Shown: piece after piece, positions 1 through 10,334 of the stretch
Numbering within the stretch: the stretch's first letter is position 1
Layout: every line of letters begins with the position of its first letter
Source of the DNA: Distichodus sexfasciatus
Lineage: Eukaryota > Chordata > Actinopteri > Characiformes > Distichodontidae
DNA length: 64,000 nt
Reading direction: 5' to 3'
Assembly: GCA_032718565.1 (NCBI GenBank)
Contig: JAVGVS010000056.1
Span: 1 to 64,000, forward strand
Made by a program: the position numbers and the translations under genes
The notes under the pieces: model-generated
Seen by the model: the letters and a program-made list of their open reading frames with translations, nothing else
What the model was told of the DNA's origin: nothing
Database searches by the model: none

Positions 1-342
1 GATTATCTCAAGCAATTCTTCATATATTTAAAATATAATTTTTTTATAAAAAAAGAATTGTAGTTTAGGTGCAGGTGCTCCATGACATGCAAAAAATAAT
101 AAATATATACATAAATAATAGAGAAAAATATCTCCCCCTCCCCAGAAACACAGTGGGCCACAGACTACTGCTTAGTCTCAATGGTGGTCCAATTGAAAAC
201 CCCTGATGTAGAACATCAGGCATCAAACATGTTTTTTGTTCACAGGTTATCCCTTAAACAAAACATGACATAAACTAAAAAGGTTAAGCAAAAATAGTAA
301 ATTTTGTCAGTACTTTATATAAATAAGTGTTCCTCTAAATAG

Positions 343-2068
343 TGGTGAGAATCTGACCGTTGTGCTGGGGGCTCATGATCTGTCAATGAACTGCTGTGCA
401 ACCCGCATGGATGTCAAGTTCTACCATATACATCCAGATAGTAATGGTATCTTCTGTGACATCATGCTGCTACAGGTATATACACACACACAAACACACA
501 CACACATACACTCATAGATAAACACCCTCAAACTCAAAGGATGTTATGGGCGGTTCACCGCAAAAGTGATTTTAAGTTGAGTAATTGTATGATGAATGAT
601 TTCCTTCCTAGTGATAGTGATCTCAAACAGAGTTTGTTGTGAAAGAATTCATACCCTTTGAATTATATTCACAAAACATAATAACTTATTAATGAAATAA
701 TGTGAAAAACAGTTAGATAAATCTTAAGTTAATTGCTTTATAATTAAAGGTCCCATATTATATATTTTTCAACAAGTTAAAATAGGTAAAATAGGCATTT
801 TCACCTACTTTTTACCACTCTGTTTCAGTTCCTTTCATAACAGGTCGTTTCTCATTAGTATTCCTAAATGCAATTGAGCCACTGCTGCCCACACACGTCC
901 TACTCCGGAACTGGGGTGTAGTGTAGACAGCACAGCGAGAGTTTACCTCACGTGATAATATTCCACACGGCTGCTGCTAACAGACCATCCATACAGCCAT
1001 ACACGTTCAACACAACACTCCGCCGGTAGACTTTTACGCTGGTGCTTGCAAGAAAACATGGCGGATAAGGAAGCATTAGGAAAGAATGGTAGGAGGGTGG
1101 AATTATTCAAATATCCCCTAATGTGACATAGAAGTAAGGGAGAAATCTAAACGGCTTGTTTAAGTTTTTATCAAACTTACATTGTGTGTAGAGGCAGTAC
1201 ACACCCAAATGGATGTCCAAAGAACAGAAAAAAGAAGTGATTTTTTCATAATATGGGACCTTTAAAGTTTTGCAATCAGTTTTTGAAGATATTGTATACT
1301 TTCTGCATCAGAAGTAAATGTGGTATTGTGGAATCTCTAACAGAAATGTTAGAGCAGGTGAATTCCCCAGCTCAGTCTTTGTGGATTAGAAGTATCAATT
1401 CAGCTCTATATTGCTCAAAAAGCAATACAAAATGTTAGATCAGACAACACATTCTTTAATAACAGTAATCTTTTTGTGAAGCTGAATGGTTCGGCTCCAG
1501 TGGGCAACACCATTAACTTGATCAAGCTAATGAGTAGAAAAAGAAAAATTCCGGCCAACACCATCTGCAGCGTAGCTGGCTGGGGAAGAACGGCGACCAA
1601 CGGAAGCACAAGTAATCGACTTATGGAAGTGGACGTCACAGTCCTGAGTAACAAAGACTGCGAGAAAGACTGGAAAGAATACGTGAAAAACATCATGACG
1701 TGTGCAAGTGGTCATGGAGGATTCTGTAAGGTGATGTTATCAGTATTAAATTAACTTCAGTTTGGTGTGGATTTGACTGTTCCATTAGTTGCACATTTCA
1801 TTACTGTGTTGATTAGTTTATCTGTGGCCTAAATTATTGTTTATTTATTCATTTTATAATCATATTTACTGTTTTATTATTTTTTACTTTTTTGCAGGGA
1901 GATTCTGGAGGACCTTTGGTGTGTAACAACACTGCAGTCGGCATTGTGTCCTTTTATCATGCCACTGGTGAACAGCTCATTAGACCAGATGTTTATACCA
2001 AGATATCTGCCTTCTTACCCTGGATTAGGGCTATTCTTGGTGCTACTGCGGACTCCCCTGGACTTTAA
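343..2068 (+). CDS. Granzyme/chymase-like serine protease, gene 1 (5' partial: exons 3-5)
   Basis: Secreted or granule S1A serine protease of the fish granzyme B-like/mast-cell-protease group; exons 1-2 lie left of the window. Exon 3 (343-475) encodes GENLTVVLGAHD and the catalytic Asp in CDIMLLQ. Exon 4 (1482-1730) encodes the CSVAGWG segment and ends GHGGFCK. Exon 5 (1898-2068) starts GDSGGPLVC with the catalytic Ser intact and ends at TAA 2066-2068. Splice sites are AG/GT and the frame stays open (introns after exons 3 and 4 are phase 0). Oddities: the Cys expected at chymotrypsin position 220 is Gly (ATGEQ), leaving Cys191 unpaired, and the C-terminus carries an extra tail (GATADSPGL) unlike the short ends of the neighbours. 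A poly(A) signal AATAAA sits near 2325. The NCCATRMDVKFYHIHP segment makes it closest to gene 2. Catalytic His cannot be checked. Substrate unknown. Confidence 0.88.
480..506. repeat. (CA)n microsatellite
   Basis: An imperfect CA/ACAC tract starts just after the exon 3 donor of gene 1. Confidence 0.8.
748..1261. mobile_element. TTAA-flanked MITE (piggyBac- or Kolobok-like) in intron 3 of gene 1
   Basis: The ends are inverted repeats: AGGTCCCATATTAT on the left and ATAATATGGGACCT on the right. TTAA lies immediately outside both ends (744-747 and 1262-1265), the target-site signature of piggyBac and Kolobok elements. The 514-bp body has no coding potential. A related truncated copy in the opposite orientation lies at about 61540-61832. 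Confidence 0.7.
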
Positions 2069-2400
2069 TCCAGCCTAAATCCACCTCAGGGCACGCCTGT
2101 CATGTCTTGCCTGTCTATTGTGGTATGCCAATCTGTTCCCTCTGTTCTGATTTAATTATCTGTTATACCTGTATTAGCTTTGCTCTTTGTTTCTAGTTTC
2201 TTGATCAGATTGTTTCATTGGTTCCTGTTTTACTCTCTGCTTCAGTTTACACAATTCTGTTAATCTATTGGTTTAGCAATTAATATCTTCTACTTGCCAT
2301 CGAGACTGTTTATGTCTTTGTCTGAATAAATGCTAGCGCTGGTGTCACCGTCCCCAGCCAGCCATCATTGTTGTTATTTCATTTATTAATATCATACATG
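2069..2400 (+). repeat. Possible LTR-derived 3' end of gene 1
   Basis: From about 2050 the sequence resembles the solo LTR at 5279-5924. Both have GACTCCCC..TGGACTTT near the start and GAATAAATG followed by a CACCGT-type segment near the end, with T-rich sequence between. It would supply the end of the reading frame and the poly(A) signal of gene 1. The middle is too diverged to align by eye. Confidence 0.4.
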
Positions 2401-3545
2401 TGTACGCAGTTAATGTTTTGTTGCCACTGGTTTTTAGAATAGGTTAAAGATGAGTCTGAAGGTGCATATCTTGAATTTCTCAAACATCCTTAAAATTTGG
2501 AATAAAAACTGTTTCATGGGGCATTTAGTTATCACAAGCCTCACTGTGAGTCAGCTGCCATATTTCATGGAAGAAGATCTAGGAAAAAAGTTAAAAAGAC
2601 ATAAAACAATCCAGTACACTGGAACACAAGAACATATTTGACACATTGACCTTTTCAGAACTCGTTATAAAATATTTGATTTCTTATTATTAACTGTAAT
2701 TCAATGTCGAGTGTTACTGTTGAAGCAGGGCCTTTTCTTTTTAGCACTGGCTTTTTTTTTAGCTTGGTTTCTGAATGCTTAGACTCAGGGTCATTTATTT
2801 AGTCAAAACTTTTATCTCTGACCAGGATATTTATCTTACTAAACACCCCAGCAAAACAGAAACTGTAATAGAAGCCACATCGAGAGAACACACTGAATAA
2901 ATAGTTTGAAGTTTCCAGGAACAAGCAGTTATCAGTTTTTCAAAAGAAGGAAGCTTGTGTGTGTTGACCACAAACTGGATAGAAAACATACAGGGTTGGG
3001 GTAAGGCCTGACACGCACACTTTCATATATTGAGAAAGAGACTGACATTTGACCTCCTCTGCTGTATGAAAATTTCCTCTCTTAAAATACTTCTTGCTGT
3101 GTTATATGGAAATATGAATGTGAAAGCATGAAATGTCTATTTTAAAAATAAGTACTACCACTGATAAGACACAGTTAGCAGAAATTCAGGTTTCACATAA
3201 AAAATGATTAAGACACTTACTTTTTCTGTAAACTGTAGATCAGAGGAATCCTTTTGTATTTATACTAAGTGCTTTGTATTTGTTTTTAGTCAATGTCTTG
3301 TTGCAAGACTGTTGGTAGAAAACGGGAAAATGGTTGGCGAATGTACACAGAAATAAATTAAAATATATTACATCTGAGTTCTTGTAACAAATGTTAAACT
3401 GCTTTCTAATCTTGCTGTACGCCTTTTTTTTTTTTTTTTGCAAATTTTATCTTTCATCAAGAGATCAAGGCAAATTTAGTTTGATGCCAACTTATACTAA
3501 AATGTAGTAAAAAAATATATATTTTAACAACAACTGACACAACTG
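2401..3545. other. Intergenic, no gene seen
   Basis: AT-rich sequence with only short chance reading frames. No exon with conserved protein motifs and no clear repeat ends were recognised. Confidence 0.5.
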
Positions 3546-3860
3546 ACAGGGGGCAGCATGGTGGTAAAGCGGTTACTGCCGCCGATTCACAGCGAGAAGG
3601 TCCTATGTTTGATCTCCAGGTCAGCCGTAGGGCATTTCTGTGTGCAGTTTGCATGCATTCCTCCATGACCTCTGGTTTCCACCCACAGTCCAAAAGCATG
3701 CAATATAGGTTGACTGGTGACTCTAAATTGGCCCCGTAATGTGTTACTGAGAGTGTGATTGTGTGAGTGTGTGTGTCCTGCGGTGTGTTGGTGTCCGCCC
3801 AGTGTTGGCTCCCGCCTTACACCAGTAGTTCCCGGGATAGGCTCCGATTTTAGTTAAAGC
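3546..3860 (+). repeat. Dispersed fish repeat with GGGCAGCATGGTGG head
   Basis: This is the common fish interspersed repeat that starts GGGCAGCAYGGTGG..GCGGTTA, continues through GAAGGTCCT and CCACAGTCCAAA..ATGC, and ends GTGTTGGTG..GCCTTACACC. A second copy in reverse orientation is at 11228-11546 and a 40-bp end fragment is at 13608-13648. The head is tRNA-like. The superfamily was not assigned. Confidence 0.7.
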
Positions 3861-4433
3861 AACTCAAACCAACTGAATTGTTTGAGAAACACAAACGATG
3901 ACTAGTGATGGCTAACATCAGTGTTGTGTTACACTGAGACAGTGTGGTAACAGTGCAAACATTAGCAATACCAAACATAACATTAGACACTAGAGTGGCC
4001 AAATATGTGGATCTGCCAACCTCGAGTCTGGGGAGGAGGTGAAGGGGAAACAACACGCTACAGTATTTTGAATTTGACCACAGTACCAGTTTTAGATTAG
4101 ATCAGATCCGATTAATAGACAGAACATAAGCCTAAATTTTTTAAAGCCTCAACATTTCTAAGTGTTTATCTTCCAGAATATCAGCTTTTAGTCGGTTACA
4201 GGTTTGATGTATTTGGTGTTCAAAAAAACTCAACCTAACACTCCTGAAATTAACCAACTGTGGTGAGTCAGCAGTCTCATTTCATGATCTGGTAAAACAC
4301 ATTTTGTTACGTGACATTTCCTAGGTGAGTAAGATGCACATGGTCCTTTATAGTTTTGGTTTAGTTTATATAGTGTAATTGAAGCAAATGTCGGTAATTT
4401 CTAAATAATTAAGTTAGAGGAGGTACAGATGAC

Positions 4434-4436
<3 letters not shown>
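3861..4436. other. Intergenic, no gene seen
   Basis: AT-rich sequence without recognised genes or repeat ends. Confidence 0.4.

Positions 4437-4487
<51 letters not shown>
4437..4487. repeat. (AG)n microsatellite
   Basis: About 25 uninterrupted AG units. Confidence 0.95.
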
Positions 4488-4490
<3 letters not shown>

Positions 4491-4825
4491 AAGTAGATTA
4501 TGATCCCAAAAATGGCAGATGATAAGATCACTTCAAACATCTAGATATCGTTTCCTATACTTTTATAAATAATTTTAATTTCAGGGTCACTTCTGCTCTT
4601 AAAAATGTACACATTTAGGAGTTCTGTAAATGAACCGCAGGCCTCTGACAGATCTCAGGCACTGATTGTGGAATGTATGAATTTTTCAGAAAGAAGATGA
4701 AAATGATCAAGCTGATCACCTCAAACAGAAGATTGTGCTTGATATTAGTCAGTTCTTTTTTCATACACTTGTGCACAGAATGATTGATGAGGGAAAAATA
4801 CATGGTATGCGAAAAAAAAGAAAGA

Positions 4826-4856
4826 CAGAAGGAAGGAAGGAAGGAAGGAAGGAAGA
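4826..4856. repeat. (GGAA)n microsatellite
   Basis: Short run of GGAA/AAGG tetranucleotides. Confidence 0.85.
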
Positions 4857-5089
4857 AACTGGGTTAGAGTTTGTGGCAACTAGCACAGCTGCTGAATATT
4901 TTGAATGTTCATCAAAAAATACGTTTTGCATAACCAAGCTGGAGACAGTTTCAGTTAATAAAAATTACATCACTAGAAATATGCAAATTTGACATATATA
5001 TTCATTCATTCATTATCTGAAATGTTACAATATCTGCACTTATTAGATCTGACTTGAATGTGGGCTCAGATTTTTAAAAGATACAATTT

Positions 5090-6055
5090 TATTTAACAGC
5101 CTGTCTGAATAAAATATTTCATATTGAAATTGAGAACTTATACACATTCAGTGTAAAAGACAACTGTAAGACCCTAATTGTAGGCTGAATACAGCATGTA
5201 ACCAAACTCTCTCTCTCTCCGTCTAGTTTAAAGTTTATATTTTATATTCTATTTATATACTACTTATTCTATATGTGCTGTCATGACTCCCCCTGGACTT
5301 TGAACGTTGTGATGTGTGTTTTCTGTTTAGTGTTGTATGTATTTTGTTCAGCCCTTTTGTGTCTGGTGTCTGTAGTGTTCGGCCATGTTGTGTGTCCTGT
5401 GTCAGCCATTTTGTGTCTGTAGTGTTCGGCCATGTTGTGTGTACTGTCTTCTGTCAATCAGTCTATGTCCCACCTTCCCATTGTGTCTTATTGGTAGATC
5501 TTGGTTCCTCAGTTTGTTCACCTGTGCTCGTTTATTGTAGTCACACCCTCTCCTTCCCATTTGTTGTCCCTTTATTGGTTGTTTTGTGATCGCTCTCCCA
5601 TTGGTTCCCCTTTGTTTCATTGGTCCAGCCCCTTGTTTGTGTGTTAGTATTTAAGCTCAGTTTTTCCCAGTGTTTCTTGTTGGTCCACCCTCACATTACC
5701 CTCCTGATGTCGGTGTGTTGTTCCTCTGTTGTACATGTAAGCCCTTATCCGTTTGTAGCCCTTGTGCCAGTTTCTGTTTGCCTGTGTTTAGTGTCTGTTT
5801 GATCGTTTGGTTTTGGTTGTGGCCCTCGTGCCGGTTTTTTGTTCTTTGTGTTTTATTATTTGGTGAATAAATGTCCTGCACCGTGACCTCGCCTCATGTC
5901 ATGCCGACACTCCCCTACGTGACATGTGCCTTATTTGTTCTTTGTTCCTTGTTCTTTGTACTGTTAAAACTGGAGCCACATCGTCTCGTCTCTCTGTATA
6001 CTTGTACAGTATATAGCAGAGAAGATAAAAAGTTTACTTTGACTTTGACTTTTTT
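5090..6055 (+). mobile_element. 5'-truncated LINE 3' tail, split by a solo LTR
   Basis: The 5090-5278 part matches the 3' untranslated tail of the LINE at 7240-7450 (CATATTGAAA, ACATTCAGTGTAAAAG, TAGTTTAAAGTTTATAT, ATTCTATATG). The match resumes right after the LTR at about 5930 (CTTATTTGTTCTTTGTTCC, TGGAGCCACATCGTCTCG, ACAGTATATAGCAGAGA) and ends in the family's TTTACTTTGACTTTGACT terminus near 6050. No coding sequence remains. Confidence 0.8.
5279..5924 (+). mobile_element. Solo LTR of an LTR retrotransposon
   Basis: It begins TGTCATGACTCC and ends TACGTGACA, giving TGTCA/TGACA terminal inverted repeats. It is flanked by a perfect 5-bp direct repeat TGTGC (5274-5278 and 5925-5929). A TATA-like GTATTTAAGC near 5649 and an AATAAA near 5864 fit LTR promoter and poly(A) signals. 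No internal coding region adjoins it, so it is a solo LTR inserted into an older LINE tail. Confidence 0.85.
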
Positions 6056-6084
6056 TGAATATCCCAAAACAACCATAAGTAAAC

Positions 6085-7592
6085 TAGCGTGACTACCGTC
6101 CCCTCACTCTGAGCTCCATCACCATGAAGTGCTTTGAGAGACTTGTCATGGCACAGGTGAAAAGCAACCTCCCCCACTCACTGGACCCGCTGCAGTTTGC
6201 CTATCGCCCAAACAGATCACCTGAGGATGCCATATCCACTGCACTTCACCTTTCCCTCTCACACTTGGACAATAAAGACTCTTATGTTAGAATGCTGTTC
6301 ATAGACTTTAATTCAGCATTCAGCATCATCATTCCCCAAAGACTGTGCGTGAAACTGAGTGAGTTCCTGGGAGTTCACATCTCAGACGACCTCACCTGGA
6401 CCACCAACACCACCCCCATCACCAAAAAGGCCCAGCAGCATCTCCAGTGAGCCAACCTCCCCCCTCCCACCCTCACAAGGGCACCATAGATAGCGTTCTG
6501 ACCAGCTGCATCTCTGTCTGGTTTGGTAATAGCACTGTTGCTGATCACAGGCGGGTACAAAGGATTGTTAAAACAGCTGGCAACATCATCGGAGTGTCGC
6601 TCCCGCCGCTGCAGGACATCTTTTATAAACACTGCATCAGGAGGGCCTCCTGCATCGTGCTCGACCCCTCACATCCTTCACATGGACTGTTTACACTCCT
6701 CCCATCTGGCAGATGCTATCACAGTATCAGGACTCGATCTACCCACAAGCCATCAGACTCTTGAACACACTTCCTGCCCTCATACTCTCCTCCCCCCACA
6801 CACGCCCGGACTGTGAACTGACTCTGTTGCACCTCTGCACTTTACACACCACCATCGCTGTGATGCACATGCTTCTCATTCATGTTGCACTGACACTGTC
6901 TCCGGAAAGAAGTTTAAGAATAATGTTTATTTTTACAAACTGTACAGTATTATCGCTCCAAACTGCTGCTGATCTGGAACACATTTAATGCCAGACGATT
7001 GAAATAGTAATCCTCCTCAAATGACTGTTGCTACAACATTACCATTACATTTGCACAGTTTTTGCACTGCCGCTACTTATTTGCACAACCACTGAACATT
7101 GAATCTATATATCACTGGTCACCTTCTAACTAACTGTATCTGCACAAATTACTGAAAAGTATTGCACAGACTCTAGTTCTCCACTGCTGTTATCTGCACA
7201 AACTTAAATGTTAGTCAGACTTTTTTAAGAGTCACTGTTTTATTAATAGACTGGATATAGAATTTTTCATATTGAAACTGTTACTTACGTCATGTACATT
7301 CAGTTTAAAAGTCAATTTCCACTTTTGTAGGTTAATACTGCATCCAAATAGTCTTTCTTTCTACTTCTAGTTCTAGTTTAAAGTTTATATTTAACACTCC
7401 ATTTCTAGTTTAAAATGTATATTTTGTATTCTATTTATATATTGTTTATTCTATATGCCCTATTTGTTCTTTGTTCCCTGTTTCTTGTTACACTGTGAAA
7501 ACTGGAGCCACATCGTCTCGTCTCTCTGTATATCGGCACAGTATATAGCAGAGATGACAATAAAGTTTTCTTTGACTTTGATTCTCTCTAAT
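6085..7592 (+). pseudogene. CR1/L2/Rex-type LINE, truncated and internally deleted reverse transcriptase
   Basis: A non-LTR retrotransposon remnant. The first frame (about 6088-6450) carries the RT start MKCFERLVMAQVK, LDPLQFAYRPNRS and VRMLFIDFNSAF. It then jumps directly to FLGVHISDDLTW, so the palm with the FADD catalytic motif is deleted. After a frameshift near 6450 the C-terminal part (GTIDSVLTSCISVWFGN, IIGVSLPPLQDI, HGLFTLLPSGR) continues in another frame to about 6764. The rest to about 7590 is 3' UTR ending in the family tail GACAATAAAGTTTTCTTTGACTTTG. Deletion, frameshift and missing 5' end make it inactive. The exact clade is uncertain. Confidence 0.85.
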
Positions 7593-8495
7593 CACTTTTG
7601 TTAATTTTGTCTCAGACTGGATGTGTGTAACATGATGTTAGCGAGTTTTGAAGGTTGTTTCATCATTATGTTCATTCACTTAAAGACTGTCTGTGACTAA
7701 GTTGGACATGTGGTCAGTTGCAGTTAATATTCAGGGACAGAACACAGGCCGCATTTTTACAAATTCTCGAATACTGAATACAAGCTGTACAAAATTAATT
7801 CTTGTTCTTGAGTTTACTGCATGTGTTGTACAGAGAATATGGAGATATTTGTTAGCTGATATTTTATGAAGTTATACAAAATTATTTCTTGCTCTCTGCA
7901 TAATTTTCTGTGTTAAACAGACACTCTGTAGAAACCTTTTCTGGTAAGGTGACAAATTTTGTTATGAAATACTGGACATCTGATGCAGAAAATGCTGGGA
8001 TTTATCACACCACCACCACACTTCAATTTCTTAACTTGGAAGGCGAGACCAATGCCTAAAAGGGGTGAGAAGGTCAGAGTAGACGGATGATGGTAGAAGT
8101 CTGCCCCCTGTGGTTGAGCTGGAGATTTAAACTTAATCTTCCAAATTGAGCTTCCAGCAGTCAAGGGGCAGCATTTTTGTCCCAATGTGGATGACTGTGT
8201 ATTACTATAAAATGTGAGTGAATATGAATGAGGGGAATGATCTGAAGGTATCAGGGAGACAATGAATAATATTACAATGACACAACAGATCATTTTACAT
8301 GTGTGAAAAAATAAATTTCAGAGCAAATACAAAAAGTAACTAAAATGTAAAAAAAATAAAGTACTCAAGTTAATGCATACAAGTGCAATGTACCATAAGC
8401 AATGAAATGCAATGTACCCTCAGCCATGTCATAAGAACCAGCAATAAATAACACCACATAGTAATACATAAATATATAGACAGAACTAACCCTAA
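7593..8495. other. Intergenic, no gene seen
   Basis: No gene model could be supported. A short frame near 7925-8000 reads somewhat like an Ig-domain strand (SDAENAGIY) but lacks the rest of a domain. Confidence 0.4.
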
Positions 8496-9185
8496 AAGCA
8501 GAACTCCGCCCTCCTACTAACTAACTTAACTGTCGCTCAGAGGCCTCACTGCTTTAAGATAAAAGCGGTCTCTGGGGTGAGTGGTTCGCGCCATGATACT
8601 TTTTAAGCACTTTCCTGAAGGGAGGTAAGAGAAGAGATTATGGGCGAGGTGATTTATGTCTTTCATGATAACAAGTGCCTTCTTCCTGCAGCGATTAGTG
8701 TATATATCCCGTAGTATGAGTAATAGTGATCCAGTGATTTTAGATGCTGTTTAATGCTGTTCATATGAATTAATGTTGCCAAACCACATCAATATACAAC
8801 CCGATAAAAGACGGTAGGCTATACTGTGCAGCGGTAGAAGCTGATACGTGGTTTGTTTGTTTTTTAAGACATACCATAGCCCAGCAAATAAAGTCTCTGA
8901 TGTGCTTTTTTTGATGACATAACTGATGTGAAGAGACCAAGAGAGGGTGTCGGATATGTGGATGCCTAAGAACTTGTTGACAATTTCAAAAGAAGTGCTA
9001 TTTATATGCTGATCTGCCATCCTAAGTTTTCCTTACATTAAGAGACAGATTGTTTTTGTGACCCACACAAACAGGATCTTTAGTTTGTCCCTGTAAGCTA
9101 TCTCGTTATTGTCGGTAATAAGTCCAATTACTGTTGTGTCATCTGCAAATTTCACAATGCTGTTAGTAGTGCTGGGGTATTTGAG
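8496..9185 (-). pseudogene. LINE fragment, minus strand (FADD motif and C-terminal part)
   Basis: Read on the minus strand, 9185-9045 gives NSIVKFADDTTVIGLI, which contains the RT catalytic FADD of the same LINE type. 9020-8751 then gives FEIVNKFLGIHISDTLSW and SGCILMWFGNI. Frameshifts and stops separate the parts. The remainder to about 8496 matches the end of the ORF and the start of the 3' region. 5'-truncated and decayed. Confidence 0.75.
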
Positions 9186-9600
9186 ATCAGTTTTAAAAGT
9201 CTCGGTCTTGTCTCGGACTCGGCAGTATTTATACACGGTCTTGTCATGGACTCGGACAAAGAGGATTGCAGACATCCCAAGTCTCTCGGAAGAGAGAGAG
9301 AGAGCGAGAGAGAGAGAGGGATTGGGGATTTTATTTCGAGACCAGCTGAGACCACAACTCTGATACGGAACGCCATCATGCGCAAAAATGTAGTTCTCTT
9401 CCACAAAGGCCAAAAGCAGCTCATTTTTCCAAGCCAAAATGAGTCCAGAGCAGCTCAGTATTACCCAAAACTTTAGTTCCACTTATTTGTCATGTTGTGT
9501 CATGGTCTGGTCACAGTCTTGACTCGGTCTCGCCCTGCCCTGGTCTCAATCTTGTCTCGAGAGTCTTACTCTTGTCTCACAGCATCCTGACATAAGTGTT
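9186..9600. repeat. Diverged dispersed repeat (TCTCGGTCTTGTCTCGGACTC type)
   Basis: Rich in GTCTCGG/CTCGGTC motifs at both ends with an AG-rich simple tract at 9290-9320. An internal stretch (ATACGGAACGCCATCATG.. near 9362-9405) recurs at about 60799-60840, so it belongs to a dispersed element. Boundaries and class are uncertain. Confidence 0.45.
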
Positions 9601-9719
9601 CTTAGCATCTAGATGTTGTAGTACAGTATGTAAAGCCATTTACATTTACATGCAAGTCAAATACATTGCAGAATTTAATTGAATTTTACTGTGATTATTA
9701 GAATGATCTTAATTTCCAC

Positions 9720-9935
9720 TTAGGTATTGTTCTTTCTAGTTTAAAGCTCTGTTTCTAGTTTAAAATGTATATTTTATATTCTATTTATATATGTTATTGT
9801 GCCTTATTTGTTCCTCACACCTTGTTTTTTGTTGTTTGCACTGTTAAAACCGGACCACGTCATTTCGTCTCTCTGTATACTTGTACAGTATATAGCAGAG
9901 ATGACAATAAAGTTTACTTTGACTTTCACTTTGGT
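9720..9935 (+). mobile_element. LINE 3' tail, truncated
   Basis: Carries the same terminal sequence as the other copies (AAAATGTATATTTTATATTC, GTGCCTTATTTGTTC, TCTCTGTATACTTGTACAG, GACAATAAAGTTTACTTTGACTTT). No coding part remains. Confidence 0.8.
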
Positions 9936-10277
9936 CTTATAAAATAAATGAATAAAGGAGTTAAAGCGATTTATGTGCGATAGCTTTAAACACATCATTT
10001 GTTCAGCAACTGCTCGTCTGTCTTTTTAGGGCCTGTCTGCACACCCTTCAGTAGCACATTTCCTGTGCTACACACCAAAAGACACAGTGGTTTTGTTCGG
10101 GCTAAATTTGGCCTGCTGTGACATTTTATACTCAGTTGTGCCCATATTCAGATTTCTTCGTTTAAAGGCATCAACCTCTGAAAACAAAGCTATTGGTCCT
10201 ACTGGTTTAGATGGCGGTCATGTGAGGTTTGGTGTGAAAAAGGAGGAACTCAAGTTGAGCTTAATGTCATTCTGCTG

Positions 10278-10300
10278 TTTCCACTCAACTTCCATTTAAA
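10278..10300 (+). promoter_or_regulatory. Candidate core promoter of gene 2
   Basis: TTTAAA at 10295-10300, 35-40 bp before the start codon, is preceded directly by ACTTCC (reverse GGAAGT, an ETS-type core). Genes 3 and 5 have a similar GGAA plus TTTAA pairing. This is an inference from sequence only. Confidence 0.3.
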
Positions 10301-10334
10301 GAACCATTAACACTTTCTCTCTCTCTGTTGCAAG

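Noticed and set aside
1..342. Search for exons 1-2 of gene 1
   Set aside because: No signal-peptide exon or TAAHCW exon is present, so these exons must lie left of the window.
7913..8293. 126-codon minus-strand frame and an Ig-like plus-strand stretch (SDAENAGIY)
   Set aside because: The minus frame has no motif. The plus stretch covers only one strand of a possible Ig domain, lacks the paired cysteines and is soon closed by stops.
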